From: JBASRP01 sp044866075 | Lineage (GTDB): Bacteria > Actinomycetota > AC-67 | Reading direction: 5' to 3' | NCBI GenBank assembly: GCA_044866075.1 | Contig: JBIOTQ010000102.1 | Span: forward strand, 1-47,674 | Length of the DNA stretch: 47,674 nucleotides | Part shown: in pieces, positions 1 through 8,059 of the stretch | How the letters are laid out: the number at the start of each line of letters is the position of its first letter | How positions within the stretch are numbered: position 1 is the first letter of the stretch | Program-made: the position numbers and the translations under genes | Notes under the pieces: model-generated | The model's database searches: none | What the model saw: the letters and a program-made list of their open reading frames with translations, nothing else | Told to the model about the DNA's origin: nothing

Positions 1-2
1 TG

Positions 3-557
3 GCCGAGCTCACGACCTATCGCAAGAAACGGGACTTCTCCCGGACGCCGGAGCCGCGTCCGCAGAAGAGGAAGCCCGGCAAGCGGCTGTGTTTCGTCGT
101 GCAGAAGCACGACGCGACGGCGCTCCACTACGACGTGCGGCTCGAGGCCGGCGGCGTGATGAAGTCGTGGGCGGTCCCGAAGGGCCCGTCGATGAACCCG
201 GCCGACAAGCGCCTCGCGATACAGACCGAGGACCACCCGATCGCCTACAACCGTTTCGAAGGCGTGATCCCCGAGGGCGAGTATGGTGCCGGGAGCGTGA
301 TCATCTGGGACCGCGGCACGTATGAGAACCTCTCCGAGCGATCGCCGGAGCGTGCGATCGCGAAGGGCGCGTTCAAGTTCAAGCTGCACGGCGAGAAGCT
401 CCGCGGCGGCTTCGTCCTGCGCCGCACGGGGCCGAAGAACTGGCTGATGATCAAGCTCGCCGACGAGGACGCCGATCGTCGTGTCAACCTCGTGAAGTCG
501 CGTCCCGAGTCCGTCGTGAGCGGGCGCACCGTCCAGCAGGTCGCGCGCAGCGGCTGA
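3..557 (+). CDS. ligD: LigD 3'-phosphoesterase domain protein (5' end cut by window)
   Basis: This is the stand-alone 3'-phosphoesterase (PE) module of bacterial DNA ligase D, which trims 3'-phosphate and ribonucleotide ends during non-homologous end joining. Codons are open from base 3, upstream of the GTG at 99, and read LTTYRKKRDFSRTPEP, the usual PE amino terminus, so the true start lies just outside the window. The active-site signature QKHDATALHYDVRLE keeps the His, His, Asp and Arg of the PE fold, and EDHPIAYNRFEG supplies the further conserved His. The stop TGA shares one base with the ATG of the ligase gene, so the two are translationally coupled. The function is a confident family assignment; the exact start is unknown. 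Confidence 0.9.
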   Translation, partial: AELTTYRKKRDFSRTPEPRPQKRKPGKRLCFVVQKHDATALHYDVRLEAGGVMKSWAVPKGPSMNPADKRLAIQTEDHPIAYNRFEGVIPEGEYGAGSVIIWDRGTYENLSERSPERAIAKGAFKFKLHGEKLRGGFVLRRTGPKNWLMIKLADEDADRRVNLVKSRPESVVSGRTVQQVARSG

Positions 558-1516
558 TGGATCCAATACCCATCCGCGGCCGGCGCATCCCGACCACGAA
601 GGTCCGGGGATGGATCGACCCCATGCTCGCGACGCTGGTCGACGGGCTGCCGGACAGTCGCGGCTGGGTCCTCGAGCGGAAGCTCGACGGCATCCGCGCG
701 ATCGCGTACGGCGAGGACGGCCGCGTGCGCCTCTACTCGCGCAACAAGCTGCCCCTCGATGAATCGTTCCCGTCGATCGTCGACGCGCTCGAAGGCGTGC
801 CGGGGCGCTTCGTGCTCGACGGGGAGGTCGTCGCGCTCGTCGGCGGGGACGCCGGAGGCTTCGAGGCGCTGCAGCAACGCAGCGCGCGCACGAAGCTGCG
901 GTACTACGTGTTCGACCTCCTCTCGCTCGGCGACGACGACGTCCGCGACCTGCCTCTGCTCGAGCGGAAGAAGCTTCTGCGCTCGGTCGCTTTACGCGGG
1001 CCGCTCCGGCGGACGACGACGCGGACCGGCGACGCGGAGAAACTGCGGCGCGAGTCGTGCGAAGCCGGATGGGAAGGGCTCATCGCCAAGCGAGCGTCGT
1101 CGCCGTACCGAAGCGGGCGCTCGAAGGACTGGCTCAAGCTCAAGTGTTCGAACGAGCAGGAGTTCGTCGTCGCCGGGTACACAGATCCGAAGGGAAGCCG
1201 CGTGGGCTTCGGCGCGCTGATGCTCGGCTACTACGACAAGGGGAGGCTGCGGTTCGCCGGCGAGGTCGGCACGGGATTCGGCGAGCGACAGCTGCGCGAG
1301 ATGGGCGACACGCTGAAGGGGATCGAGATCGAGGAGTCACCGTTCGTCGACCTGCCCCGCGCGAAGAAAGGTCAGCACTTCGTGCGTCCGAAGCTCGTCG
1401 CACAGGTCGGGTTCACCGAGTGGACGCGCGACGGCAAACTGCGGCACCCGCGGTTCCTCGGCCTGCGGAGCGACAAGCGCGCCGAGGACGTTCGGCGCGA
1501 ACGGCCGGCCCGATGA
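557..1516 (+). CDS. ligD: ATP-dependent DNA ligase, LigD ligase module
   Basis: 319-residue ATP-dependent DNA ligase corresponding to the central module of LigD; it seals nicks after end processing. Motif I is ERKLDGIR with Lys42 as the adenylated nucleophile; motif III is YYVFDLL, motif IV WEGLIAKR and motif V SKDWLKLK. The C-terminal third is the OB-fold (VAGYTDPKGSRVGFGALMLG, then RPKLVAQVGFTEWTRDGKLRHP). It begins on the last base of the upstream PE stop codon and ends in an ATGA overlap with the polymerase gene, so all three NHEJ activities come from one coupled operon rather than one fused protein. No Ku gene is visible inside the window. Confidence 0.93.
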   Translation: MDPIPIRGRRIPTTKVRGWIDPMLATLVDGLPDSRGWVLERKLDGIRAIAYGEDGRVRLYSRNKLPLDESFPSIVDALEGVPGRFVLDGEVVALVGGDAGGFEALQQRSARTKLRYYVFDLLSLGDDDVRDLPLLERKKLLRSVALRGPLRRTTTRTGDAEKLRRESCEAGWEGLIAKRASSPYRSGRSKDWLKLKCSNEQEFVVAGYTDPKGSRVGFGALMLGYYDKGRLRFAGEVGTGFGERQLREMGDTLKGIEIEESPFVDLPRAKKGQHFVRPKLVAQVGFTEWTRDGKLRHPRFLGLRSDKRAEDVRRERPAR

Positions 1517-2418
1517 CGCCCAAGGCGCCGGCCGAGGAGATCAAGGTCGGCAACCGGACGATCGCCGTCTCGCGACGCGACAAGATGCTCTTCCCCGACG
1601 ACGGCATCACCAAGGGCGATCTCGTCGAGTTCTACGCGGCGGTCGCGCCCAAGATGGTCCCCTACACGCGCGACCGGCCGCTGACGCTGGAGCGCTATCC
1701 CGACGGCCTGAAGGGCGAACGCATCTTCCAGAAGAACGCGTCGAAGTACTTCCCCGACTGGATCCCGCGGGGCGAGGTCCGGAAGAAGGACGGCGCGGTG
1801 ACGCACGTGCTCGCGAACGACGCCGCGACGCTTGCGTACCTCGCCAACCAGGCCGTCATCACGCACCACGTGTGGCTGAGCACGATGAAGCAGCTGCACA
1901 AGCCCGATCAGCTGATCTTCGATCTCGACCCCTCCGGCGAGGACTTCGATCAGGTCCGGGAGACCGCGCTCGGACTGCGCGACCTCCTCGCCGATCTCGG
2001 TCTGGTCCCCTTCGTGAAGACGACCGGCTCACGCGGGCTCCACGTGGTGGTGCCGCTACGACCGTCGGAGGGGTACGAGGGTGTGTACGGATTCGCGCGC
2101 GGCGTCGCGGAGCGCATGATCGCCGAGGAGCCCGACGTCCTGACCCTCGAGTTCATGAAGGCCAAGCGCAAGGGGCGCATCTACTTCGACATCGACCGCA
2201 ACGCCTACGCGCAAACGGCGGTCGCGCCGTTCAGCGTGCGCCCTCTCAAAGGCGCGCCCGTCGCGGTGACGCTCGACTGGTCCGAGGTCGAGATCAAGCG
2301 CTTGCGTCCGAACGGCTTCTCGATGCAGGAGGCGCTGAGCCGCGACGATGCATGGGAGGGGTTCCGGCGTTCGGCGCGCTCCGTCGGACCGGCCGCGCGA
2401 CGCCTGGCGCGTCGGTGA
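1513..2418 (+). CDS. ligD: LigD polymerase/primase module
   Basis: 301-residue archaeo-eukaryotic primase-type polymerase of NHEJ (LigD POL), which adds nucleotides at double-strand break ends. Visible motifs: FDLDPSGEDF with the paired metal-binding aspartates, KTTGSRGLHVVVPL for nucleotide binding, and LDWSEV near the carboxy end with a third acidic residue. The open frame extends upstream to 1057, but that stretch is antisense-like shadow across the ligase; ATG 1513 overlaps the ligase stop as ATGA and gives the normal domain length. Gene order PE-ligase-polymerase equals the domain order of Pseudomonas-type fused LigD and differs from the mycobacterial POL-PE-LIG order. Confidence 0.92.
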   Translation: MTPKAPAEEIKVGNRTIAVSRRDKMLFPDDGITKGDLVEFYAAVAPKMVPYTRDRPLTLERYPDGLKGERIFQKNASKYFPDWIPRGEVRKKDGAVTHVLANDAATLAYLANQAVITHHVWLSTMKQLHKPDQLIFDLDPSGEDFDQVRETALGLRDLLADLGLVPFVKTTGSRGLHVVVPLRPSEGYEGVYGFARGVAERMIAEEPDVLTLEFMKAKRKGRIYFDIDRNAYAQTAVAPFSVRPLKGAPVAVTLDWSEVEIKRLRPNGFSMQEALSRDDAWEGFRRSARSVGPAARRLARR

Positions 2419-2427
2419 ACGACGGCC

Positions 2428-3723
2428 GTGGAGCCGTCTCCCCCATCACGGTCGAACGAGGTGTCGCGCGCGCGCCGAGTTGCGCGCGCGGTCGCCGTCG
2501 ACCGGACGCCGTTCCGCGTCTCGCCTGATTACCGGCGCATCTGGTGGGGAGACCTCGTCTCCCAGACGGGGACCCAGATCACCATCGTCGCCGTCTTCTT
2601 CCAGGTCTATTCGCTCACGCGTTCGGCGGCGGCGGTCGGCCTCATCGGCCTGGTGCAGTTCGTTCCGCTGACGGTTGCGACGATCGTGGGAGGACCGCTC
2701 ATCGACCGGCTCGACCGACGCAAGATCCTTCTCCTCGCTCAGTCGGCCTTCATGGCGACCTCCGCAACGCTGCTGGGCGGCGCGATCGCGGGCCATCCGC
2801 CCGTGGCACTGGTCTACGCGGCCGCCGGCGTCGCAGCCGGAGTCTCGGGGGTCGCGTCGCCGACGCGCGGCTCCATCATCCCGAACCTCATCCCGAGGGA
2901 GCTGCTCCCGTCCGCCGTCGCCCTGAACCAGGTGATGTGGAACGCCGCACAGGTCGTCGGCCCGGCGGTCGGAGGCGTCATCATCGCGCGCGCCGGGTTG
3001 GCGTGGGCGTACGGAATCGACGTCGCGTCCTTCGCGGCGGCGATGTACGCGACGGTGCGCCTCTCGCCACAAGTGCCGCGCCGTACGGAGGCTGTGGCGG
3101 CGACCGGCATCCGCGCCATCCGCGAGGCGTTCCAGTTCGTCCGCGGATCACGGGTACTGCAAGCGACCTTCATCGTCGACCTCGTCGCCATGATCTTCGG
3201 CATGCCGCGGGCGCTGTTCCCGGTTCTGGCCATCACGCAGTTCCATCGCGGCGCCGAGATCGTCGGTGCCCTCTTCTCGTCGATCGCGGTCGGTGCTCTG
3301 ATCGGAGCCGCCACGACGGGGTGGGTGAGCCGCGTGCGCCGGCAGGGGCGCGCCGTCCTCGTCGCGGTCGCCGTCTGGGGCGCGAGCATCGCGATCTTCG
3401 GCGTCGTCCACTCGCTCGCTGCTGCGTTCGTCCTCCTCGCCGTCGCAGGGACGGCGGACGTCATCAGCGCCGTCTTCCGAGGCACGATCCTCCAGTCGAC
3501 GGTGACGGACGGCGTGCGGGGGCGGCTGTCAGCGATCCACATCCTCGTCGTCACCGGCGGCCCGCGACTCGGAGACCTCGAAGCGGGTCTCGTGGCAGCC
3601 GCGTTCACGCCGACGATCTCGGTCGTGAGCGGTGGCATCGCGTGCATCGCTGGGGTCGCACTGCTGGCGGTCGCGCTGCCGGCGTTCCGAGATTACGTCG
3701 TCCCATCGACGCCAGCCGCCTGA
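2428..3723 (+). CDS. MFS transporter (MFS_3 / EntS-like exporter)
   Basis: 431-residue multi-spanning membrane protein of the major facilitator superfamily, EntS-like branch. After a short basic N-terminus it reads FRVSPDYRRIWWGDLVSQTG, typical of this branch, followed by about twelve hydrophobic segments; the loop GPLIDRLDRRKILL matches the MFS cytoplasmic signature between helices 2 and 3, and NQVMWNAAQVVGPAVGG is the family helix-5 motif. Such proteins usually export siderophores, drugs or small metabolites; the substrate cannot be read from the sequence. GTG 2428 lies 10 bases after the polymerase gene; GTG 2461 is an alternative start. It may be cotranscribed with the LigD genes by position only. 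Confidence 0.85.
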   Translation: MEPSPPSRSNEVSRARRVARAVAVDRTPFRVSPDYRRIWWGDLVSQTGTQITIVAVFFQVYSLTRSAAAVGLIGLVQFVPLTVATIVGGPLIDRLDRRKILLLAQSAFMATSATLLGGAIAGHPPVALVYAAAGVAAGVSGVASPTRGSIIPNLIPRELLPSAVALNQVMWNAAQVVGPAVGGVIIARAGLAWAYGIDVASFAAAMYATVRLSPQVPRRTEAVAATGIRAIREAFQFVRGSRVLQATFIVDLVAMIFGMPRALFPVLAITQFHRGAEIVGALFSSIAVGALIGAATTGWVSRVRRQGRAVLVAVAVWGASIAIFGVVHSLAAAFVLLAVAGTADVISAVFRGTILQSTVTDGVRGRLSAIHILVVTGGPRLGDLEAGLVAAAFTPTISVVSGGIACIAGVALLAVALPAFRDYVVPSTPAA

Positions 3724-3782
3724 CCACGAGCGCCGGAAAGACCTGCCTCCGAGAGAGAACAGGGTGGGCGGCGACGCGTACG

Positions 3783-4538
3783 ATGCGGATCGTGGAGGCC
3801 GAACGGGATCACGCGTCCGTCGTCCGCGAGGAGTTCGAACGTGCGGCGGCGGGCTTCGCTCGACGGACCGTGGGTCGTTTCGATCATCTCGACGTGCCGA
3901 CGTTCTCGCGCGTGCGGGAGGGCGATTCGGTCATCGAGGTCGGCGCCGGGACGGGGAACTTCTTGTCGCTCTTCGCGCCGGTCGCCGGGCGGCTCGTCGC
4001 GACGGATCTCACGCCCGGCATGCTGCGCGTCGGACGCGAGATGCATGGCCTGACGCAGATCGTCTGCGGCGACGGCGCGCGCCTCCCGTTCGCCGATGAC
4101 AGCTTTGACCTCGTCACCTCCGCCCACGCGATGCATCACATCCCTGATCCGGTCCCGGTCCTCCGGGAGATGGCGCGTATCGCGCGGAGTCACCTCCTGG
4201 TCGTCGACATCGCCGGTTCAGACGATCGCACGGGCGCGAGGTTCGCCGACGAGGTCATGACGCTCCGGGATCCCTCGCACGCCCACAACCTCACGACGGC
4301 CGAGCTCCGCACCGCTCTCGAACAGGCCGGGCTGCGCGTGATCGACCATCGCGTCGTCGATCGTCGTGGTCTGGTGTCCAACTGGATGTGGCCGGGCGAG
4401 TTTCCGGAGGAGCGCATCGCCGAGGTCCGCGCATACGTGGAGCGTCACTGGGACAAGATCGGGATGGATATCCGGCCGGAAGGCGAGGACTTCTCCTACC
4501 GCGACGGCCGGCAGATGTTCCTCGCCGGGAGGGCGTGA
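3783..4538 (+). CDS. SAM-dependent class I methyltransferase
   Basis: 251-residue methyltransferase (Methyltransf_11 type). Motif I VIEVGAGTGNF binds SAM, ATDLTPGML carries the acidic residue that binds the ribose, and FDLVTSAHAMHHIPD is the post-motif region of the UbiE-like group. The C-terminal third (GLVSNWMWPGEFPEERI) would form the substrate cap; the substrate is unknown. The open frame runs upstream to 2544 inside the transporter, but that part has no protein-like composition; ATG 3783 sits just before the first alpha helix and gives a normal family length. It ends two bases before the convergent TetR stop. Confidence 0.82.
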   Translation: MRIVEAERDHASVVREEFERAAAGFARRTVGRFDHLDVPTFSRVREGDSVIEVGAGTGNFLSLFAPVAGRLVATDLTPGMLRVGREMHGLTQIVCGDGARLPFADDSFDLVTSAHAMHHIPDPVPVLREMARIARSHLLVVDIAGSDDRTGARFADEVMTLRDPSHAHNLTTAELRTALEQAGLRVIDHRVVDRRGLVSNWMWPGEFPEERIAEVRAYVERHWDKIGMDIRPEGEDFSYRDGRQMFLAGRA

Positions 4539-4540
4539 AG

Positions 4541-5173
4541 TTACGCCTTCTTGCTGTTCTTCTCGATGACCAGATCGGGTTTCTTCGGCAAGTGTCGCAG
4601 GCCCATCCACGCGAGCGCGGCCAGGTGACGGGCGACCGTCTCGACGGGGGGCTTGCGCGTCTCGGTCCACCACTGGCCGACGAAGGTCACCATGCCGACG
4701 AGTGCGTGCGCGTAGATCGGCGCGGACTTCTGGTCGTAGCCGGCCTCTTTGAACGCCGCCGTGAAGACCTTCCCGACACGGTCGGCGACCTCGTTCAGCA
4801 GGCCGGACATGCCTCCCGCGGTGACCGGCGCGTCGCGCGAGAGGACGGCGAAGCCGTCGGGGTTGTCCTTCACGTAGGTGAGGAACGCGAGCGCCGCCCG
4901 TTCCAGACGTTCGCGCGGGGATCCTGATCCGATCGCGTCGGCGATGAGCTCGACGACGCGGCCCATCTCACGGTCAACGATGACCGCATAAAGCCCCTCC
5001 TTGCCGCCGAAGTGCTCGTAGACGATGGGCTTCGAGACCTTGGCCCGCTCGGCGATCTCCTCGACGGCCGTACCGTCATAGCCGCGCTCGGCGAAGACGG
5101 TCCGGCCGACCTCGATCAGCTGGGCTCGTCGCGCCGATCCGGATAGCCGTTGGGGCCGCTCGTCCTTCGTCAT
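4541..5173 (-). CDS. TetR/AcrR family regulator, likely of the desaturase operon
   Basis: 210-residue TetR repressor. The N-terminal helix-turn-helix is clear: RRAQLIEVGRTVFAERGYDG, then VEEIAERAKVSKPIVYEHFG and KEGLYAVIVDRE. The remaining 150 residues form the ligand-binding helical domain with a WTETRKPP segment near the end. It is divergent from the acyl-ACP desaturase gene, and the 76-base gap holds three tandem 15-base palindromic repeats, so I infer that it represses both itself and the desaturase operon, plausibly sensing acyl-CoA or fatty acid in the way DesT and other TetR fatty-acid regulators do. The ligand is inference. Confidence 0.88.
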   Translation of the reverse strand: MTKDERPQRLSGSARRAQLIEVGRTVFAERGYDGTAVEEIAERAKVSKPIVYEHFGGKEGLYAVIVDREMGRVVELIADAIGSGSPRERLERAALAFLTYVKDNPDGFAVLSRDAPVTAGGMSGLLNEVADRVGKVFTAAFKEAGYDQKSAPIYAHALVGMVTFVGQWWTETRKPPVETVARHLAALAWMGLRHLPKKPDLVIEKNSKKA

Positions 5174-5185
5174 TTGACTCCTATC

Positions 5186-5230
5186 CTACGCTAGCGTAAC
5201 CTACGCTCGAGTAACTTACGGTACCGTAAC
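5186..5230. promoter_or_regulatory. Three tandem palindromic TetR-type operators
   Basis: Three adjoining 15-base units fill 5186-5200, 5201-5215 and 5216-5230, each of form YTACG-N5-GTAAC. The first contains the perfect palindrome TACGCTAGCGTA, the third the perfect 14-base palindrome TTACGGTACCGTAA; the middle unit (CTACGCTCGAGTAAC) is symmetric only at its ends. The block lies 13 bases from the TetR start and 20 bases from the desaturase start, so it must overlap promoter elements of both. Likely the binding site of the TetR protein encoded at 4541-5173. Confidence 0.8.
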
Positions 5231-5249
5231 TTCCCGGATGGAGGCTCCC

Positions 5250-6149
5250 ATGGCCCTCTCAGCCACCACCAAAGACGTCCTTGTCGAACTCCAACCCGCC
5301 GTTGGTCAGGCTCTCGAGCGCCACCTCGCCACCGCGGCCGAATGGTTCCCCCACGACCTCGTCCCCTACGAACTCGGCCGGAATTTCGAGACCGAGCCAT
5401 GGACCCCCGGCGACAGCAAGCTAGACGACGTCGCCCGCACGGCTTTGGAACTGAACCTCCTCACCGAAGACAACCTGCCTTACTACCACCTCGCGATCTG
5501 GGACATGTTCGGCGGCGACGGGCCCTGGGGCGAATGGATCCGCCGCTGGACAGCGGAGGAGGGCCGCCACTCGATCGCTATGCGCGACTATCTCACGGTT
5601 ACTCGGGGCGTGGACCCCGTCGGGCTAGAACGCGGGCGCATGGAGCACGTGAGTCGAGGTTTTTACGCGAACACCATGCCCAACCCTCTCGACGGATTGG
5701 TCTACGTCAGTCTTCAGGAGCTCGCCACACGCATCGCCCACCGGAACACCGGGGCGGTGACCGGCGACCCGGCGGCCGAGCGTCTGATGACGCGCATCGC
5801 CATGGACGAGAACCTCCACTACGTTTTCTATCGTGACGTCACCGCCGCCGCGCTCGAGGTCGATCCGTCGGCGACGGTGCTCGCGATGCATCGTCAGATC
5901 CTGGGCTTCACGATGCCCGGGTTCGAGCTCCCGCGCTTCCGCGAGAAGGCCATACGCATCGCCGCAGCGGGCATCTACGATCTCCGCATCCATCACGATC
6001 AGGTGCTGACGCCGGTGTTGCGACACTGGAAGCTCTCCGACCTATCGGGCCTCAGCGACGAAGCGCGCCGCGCGCGTGAGGAGATCCTCGACCACCTCGA
6101 GCGGCTCGACGCGGCGGCGGAGCGCTTCGAGTCCAAGCGCGCGAGCTAG
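5250..6149 (+). CDS. Acyl-[ACP] desaturase (DesA-type, diiron)
   Basis: 299-residue soluble diiron fatty acid desaturase (FA_desaturase_2, DesA1/DesA2-like), which uses O2 and reduced ferredoxin to put a double bond in ACP-bound acyl chains. All six iron ligands of the plant stearoyl-ACP desaturase fold can be placed: Glu73 (LTEDNLPYYH), Glu104 and His107 (AEEGRH), Glu157 (LQELATR), Glu187 and His190 (DENLH). ATG 5250 is preferred to ATG 5238 because GGAGG at 5240-5244 ends five bases upstream of it. Operator repeats lie directly upstream. The alpha/beta hydrolase gene follows after 10 bases. Confidence 0.9.
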   Translation: MALSATTKDVLVELQPAVGQALERHLATAAEWFPHDLVPYELGRNFETEPWTPGDSKLDDVARTALELNLLTEDNLPYYHLAIWDMFGGDGPWGEWIRRWTAEEGRHSIAMRDYLTVTRGVDPVGLERGRMEHVSRGFYANTMPNPLDGLVYVSLQELATRIAHRNTGAVTGDPAAERLMTRIAMDENLHYVFYRDVTAAALEVDPSATVLAMHRQILGFTMPGFELPRFREKAIRIAAAGIYDLRIHHDQVLTPVLRHWKLSDLSGLSDEARRAREEILDHLERLDAAAERFESKRAS

Positions 6150-6159
6150 GATCGCGGGC

Positions 6160-7053
6160 ATGGAAGCGCAAGAGGTCACAATCCACGGACGGACGATCGC
6201 GTACCGCGGCGGCGGCGAGGGTCCGGTGGTCGTGTTGATCCACGGCATGGCCGGCAGCTCCCAGACCTGGGACGCGGTCATCCCCCACCTGTCGACGCAC
6301 GCCACTGTGATCGCCCCGGACATGCTCGGCCACGGCGGATCGGCGAAACCGCGCGGCGACTACTCGCTCGGCGCCCTGGCCAGCGGCGTGCGCGACCTCC
6401 TGGTCGCGCTCGGGCACGAGCGGGCAACGATCGTCGGGCAATCGCTTGGGGGCGGGGTCGCGATGCAGTTCGCGTACCAGTTCCCCGAGCGATGTGAGCG
6501 TCTTGTACTCGTGTCGTCGGGCGGCCTCGGACCCGAGGTGAGCGCACTGTTGCGCTGGCTGAGCGCGCCGGGCGCCGAGTACATCCTCGCGGTGGGATGC
6601 GCGCCCGGACTGCGCAGCGCCGGACTCGCGATCGCCGGACTGCTCGAACGCATCGGTCTCAAGCCCGCGCCGGCCGCCGCGGAGATCATGCGAAGCTACC
6701 ATGCGCTCGGCGATCCGGAGACGCGCACGGCCTTCATGTGCACATTGCGTTCCGTCGTCGACCTCGCCGGACAGCGCGCGAGCGCGAACGACCGCCTCTA
6801 CCTCGCGGCCCAGATGCCGACCTTGATCCTGTGGGGCGACAAGGACCCGTTCATCCCCGTCGCGCACGCGCACGCGGCGCACGCCGCCATGCCCGGCAGT
6901 CGGCTCGAGATCTTCGAGGGCTCCGGCCACTTCCCGCACCGTGACGATCCCGACCGCTTCGCGCATCTGCTGCGCGACTTCATCGACGAGACGAAGCCCG
7001 CGGATCTGTCGACGGACCGGATCCGCGAGCTCCTGCGGGCGAGTGTCCGCTAG
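6160..7053 (+). CDS. Alpha/beta fold hydrolase
   Basis: 297-residue serine hydrolase. Oxyanion-hole motif HGMAGSSQTW, nucleophile elbow GQSLGGG (Ser95), catalytic acid in LILWGDKDPFIP (Asp229) and catalytic histidine in GSGHFPHRDDP (His257). A lid of helices lies at about residues 120-190. Similar proteins include thioesterases, esterases and dehalogenase-like enzymes. Being 10 bases behind the desaturase and apparently in its operon, an acyl-thioesterase or lipase role in lipid remodelling is reasonable but is inference. ATG 6160 is chosen because the longer frame to 6076 only reads through the desaturase end. Confidence 0.83.
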   Translation: MEAQEVTIHGRTIAYRGGGEGPVVVLIHGMAGSSQTWDAVIPHLSTHATVIAPDMLGHGGSAKPRGDYSLGALASGVRDLLVALGHERATIVGQSLGGGVAMQFAYQFPERCERLVLVSSGGLGPEVSALLRWLSAPGAEYILAVGCAPGLRSAGLAIAGLLERIGLKPAPAAAEIMRSYHALGDPETRTAFMCTLRSVVDLAGQRASANDRLYLAAQMPTLILWGDKDPFIPVAHAHAAHAAMPGSRLEIFEGSGHFPHRDDPDRFAHLLRDFIDETKPADLSTDRIRELLRASVR

Positions 7054-7371
7054 CTACATTACGTCGAAGGTCTCGCAGACCTCGACGCTGCCGCCGCCCT
7101 TGAGGATCGGGCAGCCCTTCGCGAGCTTGGTCGCCGTCGCGATGTCCGCGGCCTTGATGATCGTGTAGCCGGTGACGGGGTTCCTGCCGCCGCCGCGCGT
7201 CACGCGGCCGGTGCTCGCGATCGTCTGCGCGTGGCCGACGGGGTTGCCTCCGTCGATCACCGCACGGCCGAGCTTCGTGTACCACTTTCCCCAGGCCGCC
7301 ATGACGCGCGCTTGCTCCCGTTCGGTCTCGGGCATCTTCCCGCCGTGATACGCGAGGAGATAGGTCGCCAT
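7054..7371 (-). CDS. YCII-related (DGPF-domain) protein
   Basis: 105-residue small protein starting MATYLLAYHGGKMPETEREQ with AWGKWYTKLGRAVIDGGNPV and GYTIIKAADIATATKLAKGC, the pattern of the YCII/DGPF dimeric ferredoxin-like family. Members are often found with ECF sigma factors, but none is next to it here. The catalytic role of the family is not established; the conserved histidine and Asp-Gly-Gly-Asn stretch suggest a small active site. The stop abuts the stop of the hydrolase gene. A GGGGGAC ribosome-binding stretch precedes the ATG. Confidence 0.8.
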   Translation of the reverse strand: MATYLLAYHGGKMPETEREQARVMAAWGKWYTKLGRAVIDGGNPVGHAQTIASTGRVTRGGGRNPVTGYTIIKAADIATATKLAKGCPILKGGGSVEVCETFDVM

Positions 7372-7440
7372 CTCGTCCCCCTTCCTCGGCGCGAATCGCC
7401 GCTCGGTTGTCGACCCACCTCCTTGACGAACGGAGAGGCT

Positions 7441-7980
7441 CTAGATCGACACCCGGCGCGAGGGATGGCGTTCGGCGGCGAGGGCCCGGGCGCCGAGCTC
7501 CCAGCCCCACGCCCGCGCGCGATCAATCTCGCCGGGGGCCAGGGGACCGTCGGTTCCCTGAACGAGGAAGCTGGCCGAAGCCAGGATCGGATGACCCGAT
7601 TCGGCGAGCAGGCGCCCGATCTTCTTCGCCGCCGATCCCGTCAGCCACGCGGGCTTGTCGATCCTCGTGTCGAAGGCTGCCGCCGGCGCGTCGCCCGGCG
7701 CGAGCCCCCCGAGCCAGTCCCGAAGCAGGTCCGTGCCGGGGAGGGGAGGACCGTGTTTCTCGTCCTTGCGCGCCGCGTCGCGCGACCGTCCGCGCACCAT
7801 GCCGTGGATGTGCGTCGGCCCGCCGGCGACGATCAGGGTAGCGTCCGTCACCTCCTCGGGTCGCAGGTCGTCCACCGTGCCGATCGTCACATCGCCGGCG
7901 TCTCGCAACCCGTCCGCGATCGCTTCCGCGATCATCTTGGTGTTCCCGTACAGCGACTCGTACACAACGACGATCTTCAT
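7441..7980 (-). CDS. Flavodoxin-domain protein
   Basis: 179-residue flavodoxin-fold protein. The FMN phosphate loop is VVYESLYGNTKMIAEAI; GGPTHIHGM gives the second FMN-contacting loop. About 70 residues follow (GTDLLRDWLGGLAPGDAPAA, then KPAWLTGSAAKKIGRLLAES) as in the flavodoxin-like proteins that Actinobacteria often carry singly. It probably carries electrons or acts as an NADPH/quinone reductase-like accessory; the partner is unknown, although a ferredoxin oxidoreductase lies 5 kb away. ATG 7980 is preferred to GTG 7989 because GGAG lies eight bases ahead of it. Confidence 0.82.
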   Translation of the reverse strand: MKIVVVYESLYGNTKMIAEAIADGLRDAGDVTIGTVDDLRPEEVTDATLIVAGGPTHIHGMVRGRSRDAARKDEKHGPPLPGTDLLRDWLGGLAPGDAPAAAFDTRIDKPAWLTGSAAKKIGRLLAESGHPILASASFLVQGTDGPLAPGEIDRARAWGWELGARALAAERHPSRRVSI

Positions 7981-8059
7981 GACCCTCACTCCTTCTCGGC
8001 TCCGACCTCGAACGGCATCGCTACGGTCAGGGTTTCGGCCATCGCGTCACCCCCATCCG

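Noticed and set aside
2544..4538. Plus-strand frame of 664 codons through the transporter and methyltransferase
   Set aside because: The transporter overlap is Arg/Pro-rich out-of-frame sequence; the real methyltransferase begins at ATG 3783.
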